NCBI RefSeq assembly: GCF_002591975.1
Contig: NZ_NVQE01000013.1
Location: forward strand, 81,096 to 145,095
Direction of reading: 5' to 3'
DNA length: 64,000 nucleotides
Source: Mycobacterium neglectum
GTDB taxonomy: Bacteria; Actinomycetota; Actinomycetes; Mycobacteriales; Mycobacteriaceae
Shown piece by piece: positions 40,130 through 48,704 of the stretch (positions are counted from its first letter, which is position 1; each line of letters starts with the position of its first letter). The position numbers and the translations under genes were made by a program. The notes under the pieces are model-generated. The model did not search any database. It saw nothing but the letters and a program-made list of their open reading frames with translations, and had not been told where the DNA came from.

Positions 40130-41427
40130 GCCGCCTCCGGTACAGAGACGATCACATGAGCATTTGTGCCGCTCATACCGAACGCCGTCACCGCAGCGAG
40201 GCGTTGTCCATCTGCTGCGGGCCAGGGTGTGAGTTCGGTGGCCAATCGTAGACCTTGTTTTTCCCAATCGATTTCGCGGCTGGCCTCGTCGGTGTGCAGA
40301 CTCGCAGGCACCGCGCCATGCTCGGCGGAGATGAGCACCTTGGCCAGACCGAGCCCGCCGGCCGCGGCTTGGGTATGGCCGATGTTCGACTTCACCGACC
40401 CCAGCAGGGCGCCACGGCCCGGGTCGGTGGCGCCATAGGTCTGGGCAAGCGAGATCAGCTCGGTTCGGTCGCCGAGTCGGGTTGCGGTGCCATGGCCTTC
40501 GACCATGCCGATGTCTTCGGGCCGAACCGCGGCCAACCCGAGCGCGCGCCGGAACAGCCGCGCCTGCGCAGGACCGCTTGGCGCCGTGAGCCCGACAGAA
40601 CGGCCATCCTGGTTGAGGCAGGTCGCCCGCAACTCACCGAGTATGTGACGTCCGTCGCGCAAAGCCGCAGAACGACGCTGCAGAACGAACATCGCTGCGC
40701 CCTCGGCCCATACGGTGCCGCTGGCCTGTGCGCTGTAGGGACGGCAGTGACCGTCGTCGGACAACGCGTGCTGTTTGGAGAACTCGACGAAGAAGCCGGG
40801 CGAGCCCATCACGCACACGCCACCGGCCAGGGCCATCTCACAATCGGATGACCGAATCGCCTGCGCCGCGAGGTGAACAGCGGTCAGCGTCGATGAGCAG
40901 GACGTGTCGATGGTCAGCGCGGGCCCGGTTAACCCAAGCGTGTATGCGATCCGTCCCGATACCGGACCCAACGCGGTGCCTGCCATCAGATGGCCTGTGA
41001 GATTGGAGAATTCGGCCAGGTCGGGGCCGTAGCCCATCGTGGACGCCCCAACATAGCAGCCCACATCTTCGCCTGCGAGGTCGTCCGGGTTGATCCCGGT
41101 GTTCTCCAGCGCCCGCCAGGCCACCCGCAACGCAACGCGCTGCTGTGGATCCATCGCGATGGCCTCGCGCGGCGAAATGCCGAAGAACTCGGGGTCGAAA
41201 GTCGCCGCGGTGGAAAGGAATCCGCCGAGATCATGGACAGATTTGAATCCGTCACGGTGCGATCCGTCGATAACCTTGCGGACCGACCAGCCGCGGTCCC
41301 GCGGGAAGGGGCTCAAGCCTTCACGCCGTTCGGACAGCAGCGACCAGTAGGCGTCTGCAGAATCGATGCCCCCCGGCGCCTCTAGCGCCATACCGGAGAT
41401 GACGATGGGGTCCGCGTCGCTAGACAT
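40126..41427 (-). CDS. mbtC: Mycobactin ketosynthase MbtC
   Basis: Stand-alone beta-ketoacyl synthase, 433 residues. Active-site Cys in DTSCSSTLTAV, the two His in VEGHGTATRLGD and NIGHTQAAAGGLGL, C-terminal GMSGTNAHVIV. It forms a split PKS module with MbtD downstream. The ATG at 41427 overlaps the thioesterase stop by 8 bp. Family length and motifs are normal. Confidence 0.93.
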   Translation of the reverse strand: MSSDADPIVISGMALEAPGGIDSADAYWSLLSERREGLSPFPRDRGWSVRKVIDGSHRDGFKSVHDLGGFLSTAATFDPEFFGISPREAIAMDPQQRVALRVAWRALENTGINPDDLAGEDVGCYVGASTMGYGPDLAEFSNLTGHLMAGTALGPVSGRIAYTLGLTGPALTIDTSCSSTLTAVHLAAQAIRSSDCEMALAGGVCVMGSPGFFVEFSKQHALSDDGHCRPYSAQASGTVWAEGAAMFVLQRRSAALRDGRHILGELRATCLNQDGRSVGLTAPSGPAQARLFRRALGLAAVRPEDIGMVEGHGTATRLGDRTELISLAQTYGATDPGRGALLGSVKSNIGHTQAAAGGLGLAKVLISAEHGAVPASLHTDEASREIDWEKQGLRLATELTPWPAADGQRLAAVTAFGMSGTNAHVIVSVPEAA

Positions 41428-42166
41428 TGTTGACCAGCTCCGCGACGGTATCGATGTGGTCGTCGATGTAGAAGTGCCCGCCCTCGAAGAGCGACAGTGT
41501 GAACGCCCCGCCGGCATGGGTTGCCCAGCCGCGCAACATGTCTTCGCTCACCCGGTGGTCGTCGCGGCCGCCGACGGTGTGGATGTCGGCACGAAGCTGC
41601 ACATCGCCGTCGCACGAATAGCGGTTGAACGCCAGATAGTCGGCACGCACGGCCCGGACGAGGAGGTCGACGAAGTCCTCATCGGCGAGTAGTCGCTCGT
41701 CGGTACCGCCGAGATCAACCATGTTCGCGATCACTTCGGCGTCGGCGGTGGGAAGGCGTGGTGAAGTCGCGATCGTGCTCGGCGCCTGGCTGGCCGATAC
41801 CCACAGCCGCCCCACGTCGGCACCGCGGGCCTCTGCGACGCGGGCGAATTCGAACGCGATGACCGCGCCCATGCAGTGGCCGAAGAGTTTCAACGGCCCG
41901 AGCCGGTCCCAGTCCCCCGCGTCGAACAACTGCGCGGCCAATTCTTCGACCGTTTCCGGGGCTGGATGGTTGAGCCGGTCGGCTCGTTGCGGATACTGCA
42001 CGACGTAGACGTCGTCGCCGCCGGCCGCCAACGCTGCCGCGAAGGCGCGGTAGGCCGCTGCGGCGCCGCCGGCGTGCGGGAACACCACGGTCGCGCCGTT
42101 GGATGTCTGTCCCGGGGACCGTTTGATCCAGGGCGCGAAGGTCAATTGGCTCTGTTCGTCAATCAT
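41420..42166 (-). CDS. mbtT: Type II thioesterase of the mycobactin cluster
   Basis: 248-residue alpha/beta-hydrolase of the NRPS type II thioesterase family, from the ATG at 42166 (MIDEQSQLTFAPWIKR). Oxyanion region VVFPHAGGAAAAYR, nucleophile in GHCMGAV where most members have GHSMG (Cys instead of Ser), acidic residue in TVGGRDDHR, catalytic His in LFEGGHFYID. In M. tuberculosis a thioesterase domain forms the C-terminus of MbtB; here MbtB lacks it and this gene supplies it as first gene of the mbtT-C-D-E-F-G operon. A longer start at 42247 would add a Pro-rich stretch and is less likely. Confidence 0.85.
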   Translation of the reverse strand: MIDEQSQLTFAPWIKRSPGQTSNGATVVFPHAGGAAAAYRAFAAALAAGGDDVYVVQYPQRADRLNHPAPETVEELAAQLFDAGDWDRLGPLKLFGHCMGAVIAFEFARVAEARGADVGRLWVSASQAPSTIATSPRLPTADAEVIANMVDLGGTDERLLADEDFVDLLVRAVRADYLAFNRYSCDGDVQLRADIHTVGGRDDHRVSEDMLRGWATHAGGAFTLSLFEGGHFYIDDHIDTVAELVNNV

Positions 42167-42266
42167 CGGCAGGGCGGGCGGCGATGGTGTCGGTGTCGGG
42201 TCGGTGGGTCGCTCGGGACGGCCTGCGACACCGCAGCGAGAACACACAAAATTCCTCCAGCGTGAA

Positions 42267-42285
42267 TTAGCGCAGGCTGTCCTAA
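42267..42285 (-). promoter_or_regulatory. IdeR-type iron box ahead of the mbtT-mbtG operon
   Basis: TTAGCGCAGGCTGTCCTAA matches the recalled IdeR consensus at 14 of 19 positions, with both outer arms (TTAG, CCTAA) intact. A second, weaker half-site (GGTTACCCTAA, about 42294-42304) follows. The box lies 101 bp upstream of the mbtT ATG in the 318-bp gap 42167-42484 shared with the divergent LLM oxidoreductase. Apart from these boxes and a purine-rich Shine-Dalgarno (GAGAGGA, 42471-42477) for the latter, nothing else is evident in the gap. Confidence 0.75.
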
Positions 42286-42484
42286 GTTCGTGAGGTTACC
42301 CTAATTGAGCTTGCCGAACACCCGTACATCCGGGGGTCCGGCCGGCGAGTTCGACCACGTCGAGGCCGTGCGAATGGGCCACCACCTGGGCAGACGTCGC
42401 TGGCGGGTCGCTCATGGCCGCCCGTTGCCCTGCCGCGCGCCAGCGGTAGCGTGGGTCGGTAGTTACCACCGAGAGGATCACCGC

Positions 42485-43345
42485 ATGGATCTCGCAGGCG
42501 TCGGAGTATGGAGTTCTCAGCTGCGCTACGGCGACGCCGGCGAGGCCGCTGAGGCGGCCGCGGAGCTCGAAGAGCTTGGATTCACCGCGCTGTGGATCCC
42601 CGACGTCGGCGGACCTGTCCTTGACTCGGTGGGCCAGCTGCTGTCGGCGACCAATCGGGTCGTGATCGCCACTGGGATCCTGAACCTGTGGATGCACGAA
42701 CCGGCGGATGTGGCCGAGGCGTATGCATCGCTCACCGCGAAGCACGGTGAGCGCTTTCTCCTCGGTATCGGAGTGAGCCATGCCCCACTCATCGATTCCA
42801 AGGAACCGGGCCTCTACCGCAAGCCACTCGCCGCGACGCGGGCCTACCTGGACGCGATCGATGCGACGGAGAATCCTGTGCCCGTCGCGAACCGGGTGCT
42901 CGCGGCGCTTGGCCCGAAGATGCTCGAACTGTCGGCGACCCGGGCGCGCGGGGCCCACCCGTATCTGGTGACGCCCGATCACACCCGCTACGCCCGCGAG
43001 CACCTCGGCGACGGCCCGCTGCTGCTCCCAGAGCAGACGGTGCTGCTTACCGAGGACGAGGAAGAGGCGCGCAAGCTCGGAACCGATTGGTTGCGCTCTT
43101 ATCTGGCGCTTCCCAATTACGCCAACAACTTGCTCCGCTCCGGCTTCTCGCAGGAAGACGTGACATCGGTCAGCGACCGACTGTTCGACGCGATCATCGC
43201 GTGGGGCGACGAGGAGGCGGTGCTGCGCCGGGTGAACGAACACCTCGCCGCGGGCGCCGACCACGTCTGCGTGCAGGTGCTCACCGCCGACCCAAGGGAA
43301 TTCCCCCGCGAACAATGGCGGCGATTGGCCGCGGCACTGGAGTAG
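42485..43345 (+). CDS. LLM-class (probably F420-dependent) oxidoreductase
   Basis: 286 residues from the ATG at 42485, with GAGAGGA 7 bp upstream. TIM-barrel features of the luciferase-like monooxygenase/F420 family: AELEELGFTALWIPDVGG, VVIATGILNLWMHEPADVAEAYASL, KHGERFLLGIGVSHAPLI and the terminal CVQVLTADPREFPREQWRRLA. Many mycobacterial TIGR03620-type proteins look like this. The substrate is unknown. It sits between mbtT and mbtB in opposite orientation, with the iron box in its upstream region, so it may be iron-regulated. A direct role in mycobactin synthesis is not shown. Confidence 0.8.
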   Translation: MDLAGVGVWSSQLRYGDAGEAAEAAAELEELGFTALWIPDVGGPVLDSVGQLLSATNRVVIATGILNLWMHEPADVAEAYASLTAKHGERFLLGIGVSHAPLIDSKEPGLYRKPLAATRAYLDAIDATENPVPVANRVLAALGPKMLELSATRARGAHPYLVTPDHTRYAREHLGDGPLLLPEQTVLLTEDEEEARKLGTDWLRSYLALPNYANNLLRSGFSQEDVTSVSDRLFDAIIAWGDEEAVLRRVNEHLAAGADHVCVQVLTADPREFPREQWRRLAAALE

Positions 43346-43357
43346 CCGGTCGAATGT

Positions 43358-43400
43358 CCAGTTATCCGACACTTTTGTGCTGAAAGCGTCGGATATCTGG
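43358..43400. terminator. Bidirectional terminator between the LLM gene and mbtB
   Basis: Near-perfect 13-bp inverted repeat CCAGTTATCCGAC (43358-43370) / GTCGGATATCTGG (43388-43400), one mismatch, 17-nt loop, in the gap between the two convergent stops. Confidence 0.7.
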
Positions 43401-43423
43401 CCACTGGCCGCGACCGCGCTGAA

Positions 43424-46400
43424 CTAGCCGCTGGCGAGTTCGGACAGCACGTCGGCGCTGTCCATCCCGGCGACCTCCAGGTACACCTCGGCGACCATGT
43501 TGAGGCGGTCGGCGTCCGCTTCGCGACCGAGAAGCCGCTCGGCCAGATTTGTCACGCTGCGCGCGGCGAACATGTCGGTGACCAGCACCGTGGGCGTATC
43601 CAGCCAATCGCGAACCCGGGCGATCACCTGGGTGGCGAGTACGGAATCACCACCGAGGGAGAAGAAGTCGTCGTCGATCCCGATCTTGTCGCCGGGCACA
43701 CCGAGCACCTCGGCAACAATCGCGACCAACGCGGATTCCAGCGACGTTGACGGCGGCCGGAAGACTTGTGCCGCAGGCATTTCAGCTTCGGCCAGTTGGC
43801 GGGCGACGGCCTTGCGATCGATCTTGCCGTTCACGGTGAACGGGATCCGGTCGCTCACGACGATGACCTTGGGAATCATGTGTGCGGGCAGCAACTCGGT
43901 CATGGCGGCTACGACGGATTGTGAATCGACACTGGGATCAGCGGCACGGACCAGCGCGGCCAGCACATCCGGTTCTCCGCCAATCACCGTCGCGACCGCC
44001 GCGTCGATATGCGGCACCCGCTTGAGCGCCCCTTCGACTTCGCCGAGTTCGATCCGGTAACCGCTGATCTTGATCCGATGATCGATCCGCCCGACGAAAT
44101 CCAGTGTCCCGTCCGCTCGATAGCGCACGAGATCGCCTGTCCGGTACCAGGTTCGACCGTCGTATTCGACGAACTTCTCGGCCGTCAGGTCGGGGCGCCC
44201 GCGGTAGCTGCGGGCGATGCCGCGTCCGGAGAACCACAACTCACCCGGTACCCAATCCGGGCAGTCGGATCCGTCGGCGGCCACCACGCGGCAGGCGTTG
44301 TTCGGGAACGGATTGCCGTAAGGGATCGAAGCCCAGTGCGCTGGCGGGTTGTCAACCTCGCAGATTGTGCCGTGTACCGCGGTTTCAGTCGCTCCGCCGA
44401 GGCCCGCCGCCCGCACGGCGGGCGCTGACTTGCGAAGCGCCCGAATGAGTTCGGGGCGCACCCAGTCACCGCCGAGAAGCACCACCCGCAGGGTTGCCAG
44501 CCGGTTACCGCCGACCTTCAGCAACATGTCCAGCCAACCTGGCATCCAGTTCAGGAAGGTGACGCAGTGCTTCTGAATCAGGTTCGCCCACACATCGGGG
44601 TCCCGGCGCTGGGTCTCGTCCACGACGACGACCGCGCCGCCCGCCCGCAGGATTGCGAAGATCTCCAGCACTGACATGTCGGCTTCCAGCGAGGCCAGCG
44701 CCAGGCTTCTGTCCGTCGGTCCCAATCGGTAACGGCTGCCGATGAACTCCACGGTGTTCATCACCGCGTCGTGCGTCAGCTCGACACCCTTGGGCTCGCC
44801 GGTCGACCCCGACGTGAACAACACGTAGGCCAAGTCGTGTGGGTCGACGGTGGCGGGCTCGGCGTCGACAGGGGCTTGTGTCGCCGTCGCGACGGAGATG
44901 ACCGGCACCGCGACCTCGATCGCGTCGGCACCGCCGCAGATCAGCACCGCGGTTACGCCGCTGGACTCGAGGATGCGACGGGTCCGGTCGGATGGCTGAT
45001 CGGCGGCGATCGGAAGATAGGCGGCGCCGGCCGCCAGAATGCCGAGCACCGCGGGTATCTGCTCGCCACACTTGGGACCGATCAACGCGACGAGATCACC
45101 GGGGCGAACCCCGTTGCCGCGTAATGCTTCCGCGAGCGCAAGAGCTCGCAAGCGCAGTTCACCGTACGTCAGGTCTCCGTCGTCGCTGAACACCGCCGGA
45201 GCATCGGGCGCGGTCAGTGCGTTACGGAAGAACCCTTCGTGGATCGTGTCTCCACACGGTGGCGCGGTGACGCTGTTCACCGCCTCACGAATGGCACGTG
45301 CGGCCTCGGGCACCGCGGGCGGATCTGGCGCGTCCCAGGTCGCGTCGTCGGTGGCCAACCGAGTCAACTCGGCGAGGTGGTAGGCGAACATCGCGTCGGC
45401 GACACCTGGCCGGAACGCGTCCACGCGGACATCCCAGTTGATCATCAGACCGGTTGCCAGCGGCGTGGCCTGTGCATCTATGAGCACCTGCGGTCCTTGA
45501 GAAATCGTCCACACCGGGGCACCGAAAAGGTCGGTGACCTCACCGGCGAACAGGTCGCCGAGTCCGAGCGCGCTGGTGTAGACGATCGGGGCGAGCGTCT
45601 GGTTGCCGCGGTGGCGTCCGAGGTCGCGAAGCACGGACAGGCCCGAGTAGCTCGAGTGTCGAGCGGTGTTGTGCAACGTTTCCTGCACGACGCGTGTCCG
45701 CTCCGCCGGTGTGGTGGTCTGCGTCAGGTCGATGTCGAGCATCAGCGACGAGGTGAAGCAGCCGACGAGTTTCTCGACATCGGGATGGAACGGTTCCCGC
45801 CCGAACATCGGCAGGTTGAGCAGGAACCGTGAGCCGGTCGACCACCGCGCCAACGCATTCGAATACGACGCCGCGACGGCCATCGCGGGCGTGAATCCGC
45901 GGCGCTGCGCGGCCGCGAAGAGGGCGTCCCGTGTCTCGACATCGAAGATGTGCCACAGGCGGACGCTGCGGCGAGGGTCGGCTTGTTCGGCCAACGGGAC
46001 CAGCGGCAGTGCAGGCGATTCGGGCAGCTCCGGAAGACGCTCGGCCCACCACTGCCGGTCTTCGTCTGAGGGTCCTGGAGCGGAGGCTGCCAGCGCGGCC
46101 CGGTACTGGCGATAGGTGTATCCCAGTTCGGGCAGTTCCCCGCCGCGGTAGAACACCGCGAGGTCGGCCATGAACTTGCGGTAACTCACCGCGTCCGCGG
46201 CGTTCATGTCCATGTCGACGTGCAACCGCGTGCGACCATCCGGGCGAAGCGACAGGCTCAGCTCGAGCACATCGCCGTCGAGTAACTGATGCGACTTCTG
46301 GTGACGAATGGTCTCCAACCGCTGCTCAGCTGCTTCGGTATCCAGCTCGCGCAGGTCGTAGACGGTGACAGGCAGGCCGCGATCGCCGATTCGCTGGGTG

Positions 46401-46945
46401 CCATCGGGCAGGATCTCCACACGCAACATCGGATGGCGCGCAACCAGTTTCGCGGCCGCGTCACGCAAACGGTTCGGATCGACCCCGGCACCGTCGAACT
46501 CCACGTAAAGGTGGGCGGCGACACCACCGAGTTGCTGATCGTCGTTGCGGCCCAGCCACATCGCGTGCTGCATGGGCGCCAGCGGGAATGGCTCACCGGC
46601 GTCGCCGGCCTCGCCACCGTCATGGACCGGGTCGCCGAACTCAGCGTCGTCGTCGGACCGTTCCGCCACCAGCGCCGACCACGCCGCCACTGTCGGGTTC
46701 TCCGCCAGTGCGGCGAAGTTGACGTCGATTCCCTGCTTCCGCCACCGCCCCGACAACGACATCATGCGGATCGAATCGAGACCGGAGGCGATCAAGTCGG
46801 CGTCGGGGTCAACATCGTCGGGCGTCACGCCGAGGAGTTCGGCGACCTCCTCGCGGACCGAGGGTGGATTCGGCGCGCTAACCGACGCTGACGGGGTGTT
46901 GGCGCGCCCAATTCGCCCGGCACCTGCTCCGCCCCCAACACCCAC
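43424..46945 (-). CDS. mbtB: Mycobactin synthetase MbtB (ArCP-Cy-A-PCP, no thioesterase)
   Basis: Condenses the aryl starter with serine (or threonine) and cyclises it to the oxazoline. About 1173 residues from the GTG at 46945, preceded by GGAGGA (46950-46955); a TTG at 46957 is the longer alternative. Aryl carrier domain with Ser58 (ASGLDSIRMMSL); cyclisation domain about 110-530 with the D-x4-D-x2-S motif in DMNAADAVS near 245; adenylation about 560-1050 (YVLFTSGSTGEPKGVEL, WYRTGDLVRYRADG); carrier Ser1101 ([13 protein letters not shown]). It ends about 60 residues later, without the thioesterase domain recalled for M. tuberculosis MbtB. Divergent from mbtA. Confidence 0.93.
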   Translation of the reverse strand: MGVGGGAGAGRIGRANTPSASVSAPNPPSVREEVAELLGVTPDDVDPDADLIASGLDSIRMMSLSGRWRKQGIDVNFAALAENPTVAAWSALVAERSDDDAEFGDPVHDGGEAGDAGEPFPLAPMQHAMWLGRNDDQQLGGVAAHLYVEFDGAGVDPNRLRDAAAKLVARHPMLRVEILPDGTQRIGDRGLPVTVYDLRELDTEAAEQRLETIRHQKSHQLLDGDVLELSLSLRPDGRTRLHVDMDMNAADAVSYRKFMADLAVFYRGGELPELGYTYRQYRAALAASAPGPSDEDRQWWAERLPELPESPALPLVPLAEQADPRRSVRLWHIFDVETRDALFAAAQRRGFTPAMAVAASYSNALARWSTGSRFLLNLPMFGREPFHPDVEKLVGCFTSSLMLDIDLTQTTTPAERTRVVQETLHNTARHSSYSGLSVLRDLGRHRGNQTLAPIVYTSALGLGDLFAGEVTDLFGAPVWTISQGPQVLIDAQATPLATGLMINWDVRVDAFRPGVADAMFAYHLAELTRLATDDATWDAPDPPAVPEAARAIREAVNSVTAPPCGDTIHEGFFRNALTAPDAPAVFSDDGDLTYGELRLRALALAEALRGNGVRPGDLVALIGPKCGEQIPAVLGILAAGAAYLPIAADQPSDRTRRILESSGVTAVLICGGADAIEVAVPVISVATATQAPVDAEPATVDPHDLAYVLFTSGSTGEPKGVELTHDAVMNTVEFIGSRYRLGPTDRSLALASLEADMSVLEIFAILRAGGAVVVVDETQRRDPDVWANLIQKHCVTFLNWMPGWLDMLLKVGGNRLATLRVVLLGGDWVRPELIRALRKSAPAVRAAGLGGATETAVHGTICEVDNPPAHWASIPYGNPFPNNACRVVAADGSDCPDWVPGELWFSGRGIARSYRGRPDLTAEKFVEYDGRTWYRTGDLVRYRADGTLDFVGRIDHRIKISGYRIELGEVEGALKRVPHIDAAVATVIGGEPDVLAALVRAADPSVDSQSVVAAMTELLPAHMIPKVIVVSDRIPFTVNGKIDRKAVARQLAEAEMPAAQVFRPPSTSLESALVAIVAEVLGVPGDKIGIDDDFFSLGGDSVLATQVIARVRDWLDTPTVLVTDMFAARSVTNLAERLLGREADADRLNMVAEVYLEVAGMDSADVLSELASG

Positions 46946-46959
46946 GCTGTCCTCCAAGA

Positions 46960-46978
46960 TTAGGCTGCCCTAACTAAC
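46960..46978. promoter_or_regulatory. IdeR-type iron box between mbtB and mbtA
   Basis: TTAGGCTGCCCTAACTAAC scores 12 of 19 against the recalled IdeR consensus on the plus strand and 13 of 19 on the minus strand. A second GAGGCTACCTTA-like half-site follows at about 46984, and TATATT (46994-46999) is a possible mbtA -10. One box can control both divergent genes, as in the M. tuberculosis mbtA-mbtB intergenic region. Confidence 0.75.
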
Positions 46979-47041
46979 CCGGCGAGGCTACCTTATATTC
47001 GAGGTGTCGAACATACCTACCCAGAGGGGTCGCACCCACCT

Positions 47042-48694
47042 ATGAGCACCGGTCTAGATCCTCAGCAAAGCGATCTGAACACGGGTTTTGTTCCGTTTCC
47101 CGCCGACCGCGCCGAGGAATATCGCAGCGCGGGCTACTGGACCGGCCGCCGCCTGGACTCCATCCTCACCGACGCCGCCGCGACGTGGCCCGACCGCGCC
47201 GCTGTCGTCGACCCGGACGTCTCCTACACCTTCGCCGAACTCGACGCCCGCACCGACCGGATCGCGTCGGCACTCACGGATCGCGGTATCGCGGCCGGCG
47301 ACCGGGTGATGCTGCAGCTTCCGAATTCCGCCCAGTTCGCCGTCGCGTTGTTCGGCTTCCTGCGGGCGGGCGCCGTCCCGGTCATGTGCCTGCCGGGTCA
47401 TCGCTACGCCGAGCTCAGTCACTTCGCCGACGTCAGCGGAGCGGTCGGACTCGTCGTTGCCGACCGGGTTGCCGGATTCGACTACCGGGAACTCGCGCAG
47501 GCTCTGGTGAAGGACAATCCGCGGCTCACCCATGTGTTCGTCGACGGAGAACCCGGACCCTTCCAATCCTTCTCGGAGCTAGCCGATTTCGACGGTCCCG
47601 TCCGCGATCGTGTGCCGGTCGACCCGGGCTCGCCCGCCCTACTGCTGGTGTCTGGCGGCACGACCGGCCTGCCCAAGCTGATTGCGCGCACCCACAACGA
47701 CTACGTCTACAACGCCACCGCATGTGCGCACGCTTACGAGATGACCGGCGAGGACGTATATCTCGTCGCGCTGCCCGCGGGGCACAACTTTCCGCTTGGC
47801 TGCCCCGGACTGCTGGGCTCCATGACGGTCGGCGCCACGTCGGTGTTCACTGCCGACCCCAGCCCCGAGTCTGCCTTCGCGCTGATCGACCGGCACAAGA
47901 TCACCGTCACCGGACTCGTCAATGCACTGGCCAAGGTGTGGACCCAGGCCTGCGAGTGGGAACCAGTGCTCCCGACGTCACTGCGGGTGGTTCAGGTGGG
48001 CGGTTCGCGGATGACACCCGAGGAGGCCCGCTACATCCTCGACGGGTTGACCCCTGGACTGTCCCAGATCTTCGGTATGGCAGAGGGAATGCTCAATTTC
48101 ACCCGGGTCGGCGATCCCTTCGACGTCGTGGTCAACACCCAGGGCCGACCGATGTCGCCGCACGACGAGATGCGCGTGGTCGACGAGGCGGGCCGAGAGG
48201 TCGTCCCCGGCCATGAGGGTGAGCTGTTGGTGCGCGGCCCTTACACGCTCAACGGCTACTACCGGGCCGACGAGGCAAACGCCCGGTCGTTCAGCCCCGA
48301 CGGCTTCTACCGCTCCGGGGATCGCGTGCGCATCTTCGCCGACGGTGAGAGAGCGGGCTATGTCGAGGTCACCGGGCGTATCAAGGATGTCATTCATCGA
48401 GGCGGAGAGACCGTGTCGGCCTCTGACCTCGAGGAGCACCTGTTCGCGCATCCCGCGATCTACACCGCAGCAGCGGTTGCCCTCCCCGACGACTATCTGG
48501 GCGAAAAGATCTGTGCGGCTGTCGTGTTCAACGGACCGACGATCACACTCGCCGAACTGAATCAGTTCCTCGACGAACGCGGCGTATCTGCGCACTCACG
48601 ACCCGACATGCTCGCACCGTTGCCGGCCCTGCCCAAGACCGCGGTCGGCAAGGTGGACAAGAAGAAGGTCGTGGCGCAACTCGCGCCCAACTAA
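47042..48694 (+). CDS. mbtA: Aryl-AMP ligase MbtA
   Basis: Adenylates the aryl acid (salicylate in M. tuberculosis; probably 6-methylsalicylate here) and loads it on the MbtB aryl carrier. 550 residues; AGAGGGG at 47023-47029 precedes the ATG. P-loop-like LLLVSGGTTGLPKLIARTHND, aryl pocket GHNFPLGCPGLLGSM, core VTGRIKDVIHRGGETVSASDLEEH and catalytic Lys region LPKTAVGKVDKKK. The pocket reads NFPLGC where I recall NFPLAC in M. tuberculosis, a smaller residue that could give room to a ring methyl (inference). Convergent with the polyketide synthase, 10 bp between stops. Confidence 0.93.
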   Translation: MSTGLDPQQSDLNTGFVPFPADRAEEYRSAGYWTGRRLDSILTDAAATWPDRAAVVDPDVSYTFAELDARTDRIASALTDRGIAAGDRVMLQLPNSAQFAVALFGFLRAGAVPVMCLPGHRYAELSHFADVSGAVGLVVADRVAGFDYRELAQALVKDNPRLTHVFVDGEPGPFQSFSELADFDGPVRDRVPVDPGSPALLLVSGGTTGLPKLIARTHNDYVYNATACAHAYEMTGEDVYLVALPAGHNFPLGCPGLLGSMTVGATSVFTADPSPESAFALIDRHKITVTGLVNALAKVWTQACEWEPVLPTSLRVVQVGGSRMTPEEARYILDGLTPGLSQIFGMAEGMLNFTRVGDPFDVVVNTQGRPMSPHDEMRVVDEAGREVVPGHEGELLVRGPYTLNGYYRADEANARSFSPDGFYRSGDRVRIFADGERAGYVEVTGRIKDVIHRGGETVSASDLEEHLFAHPAIYTAAAVALPDDYLGEKICAAVVFNGPTITLAELNQFLDERGVSAHSRPDMLAPLPALPKTAVGKVDKKKVVAQLAPN

Positions 48695-48704
48695 GCCCGG
48701 TCTT

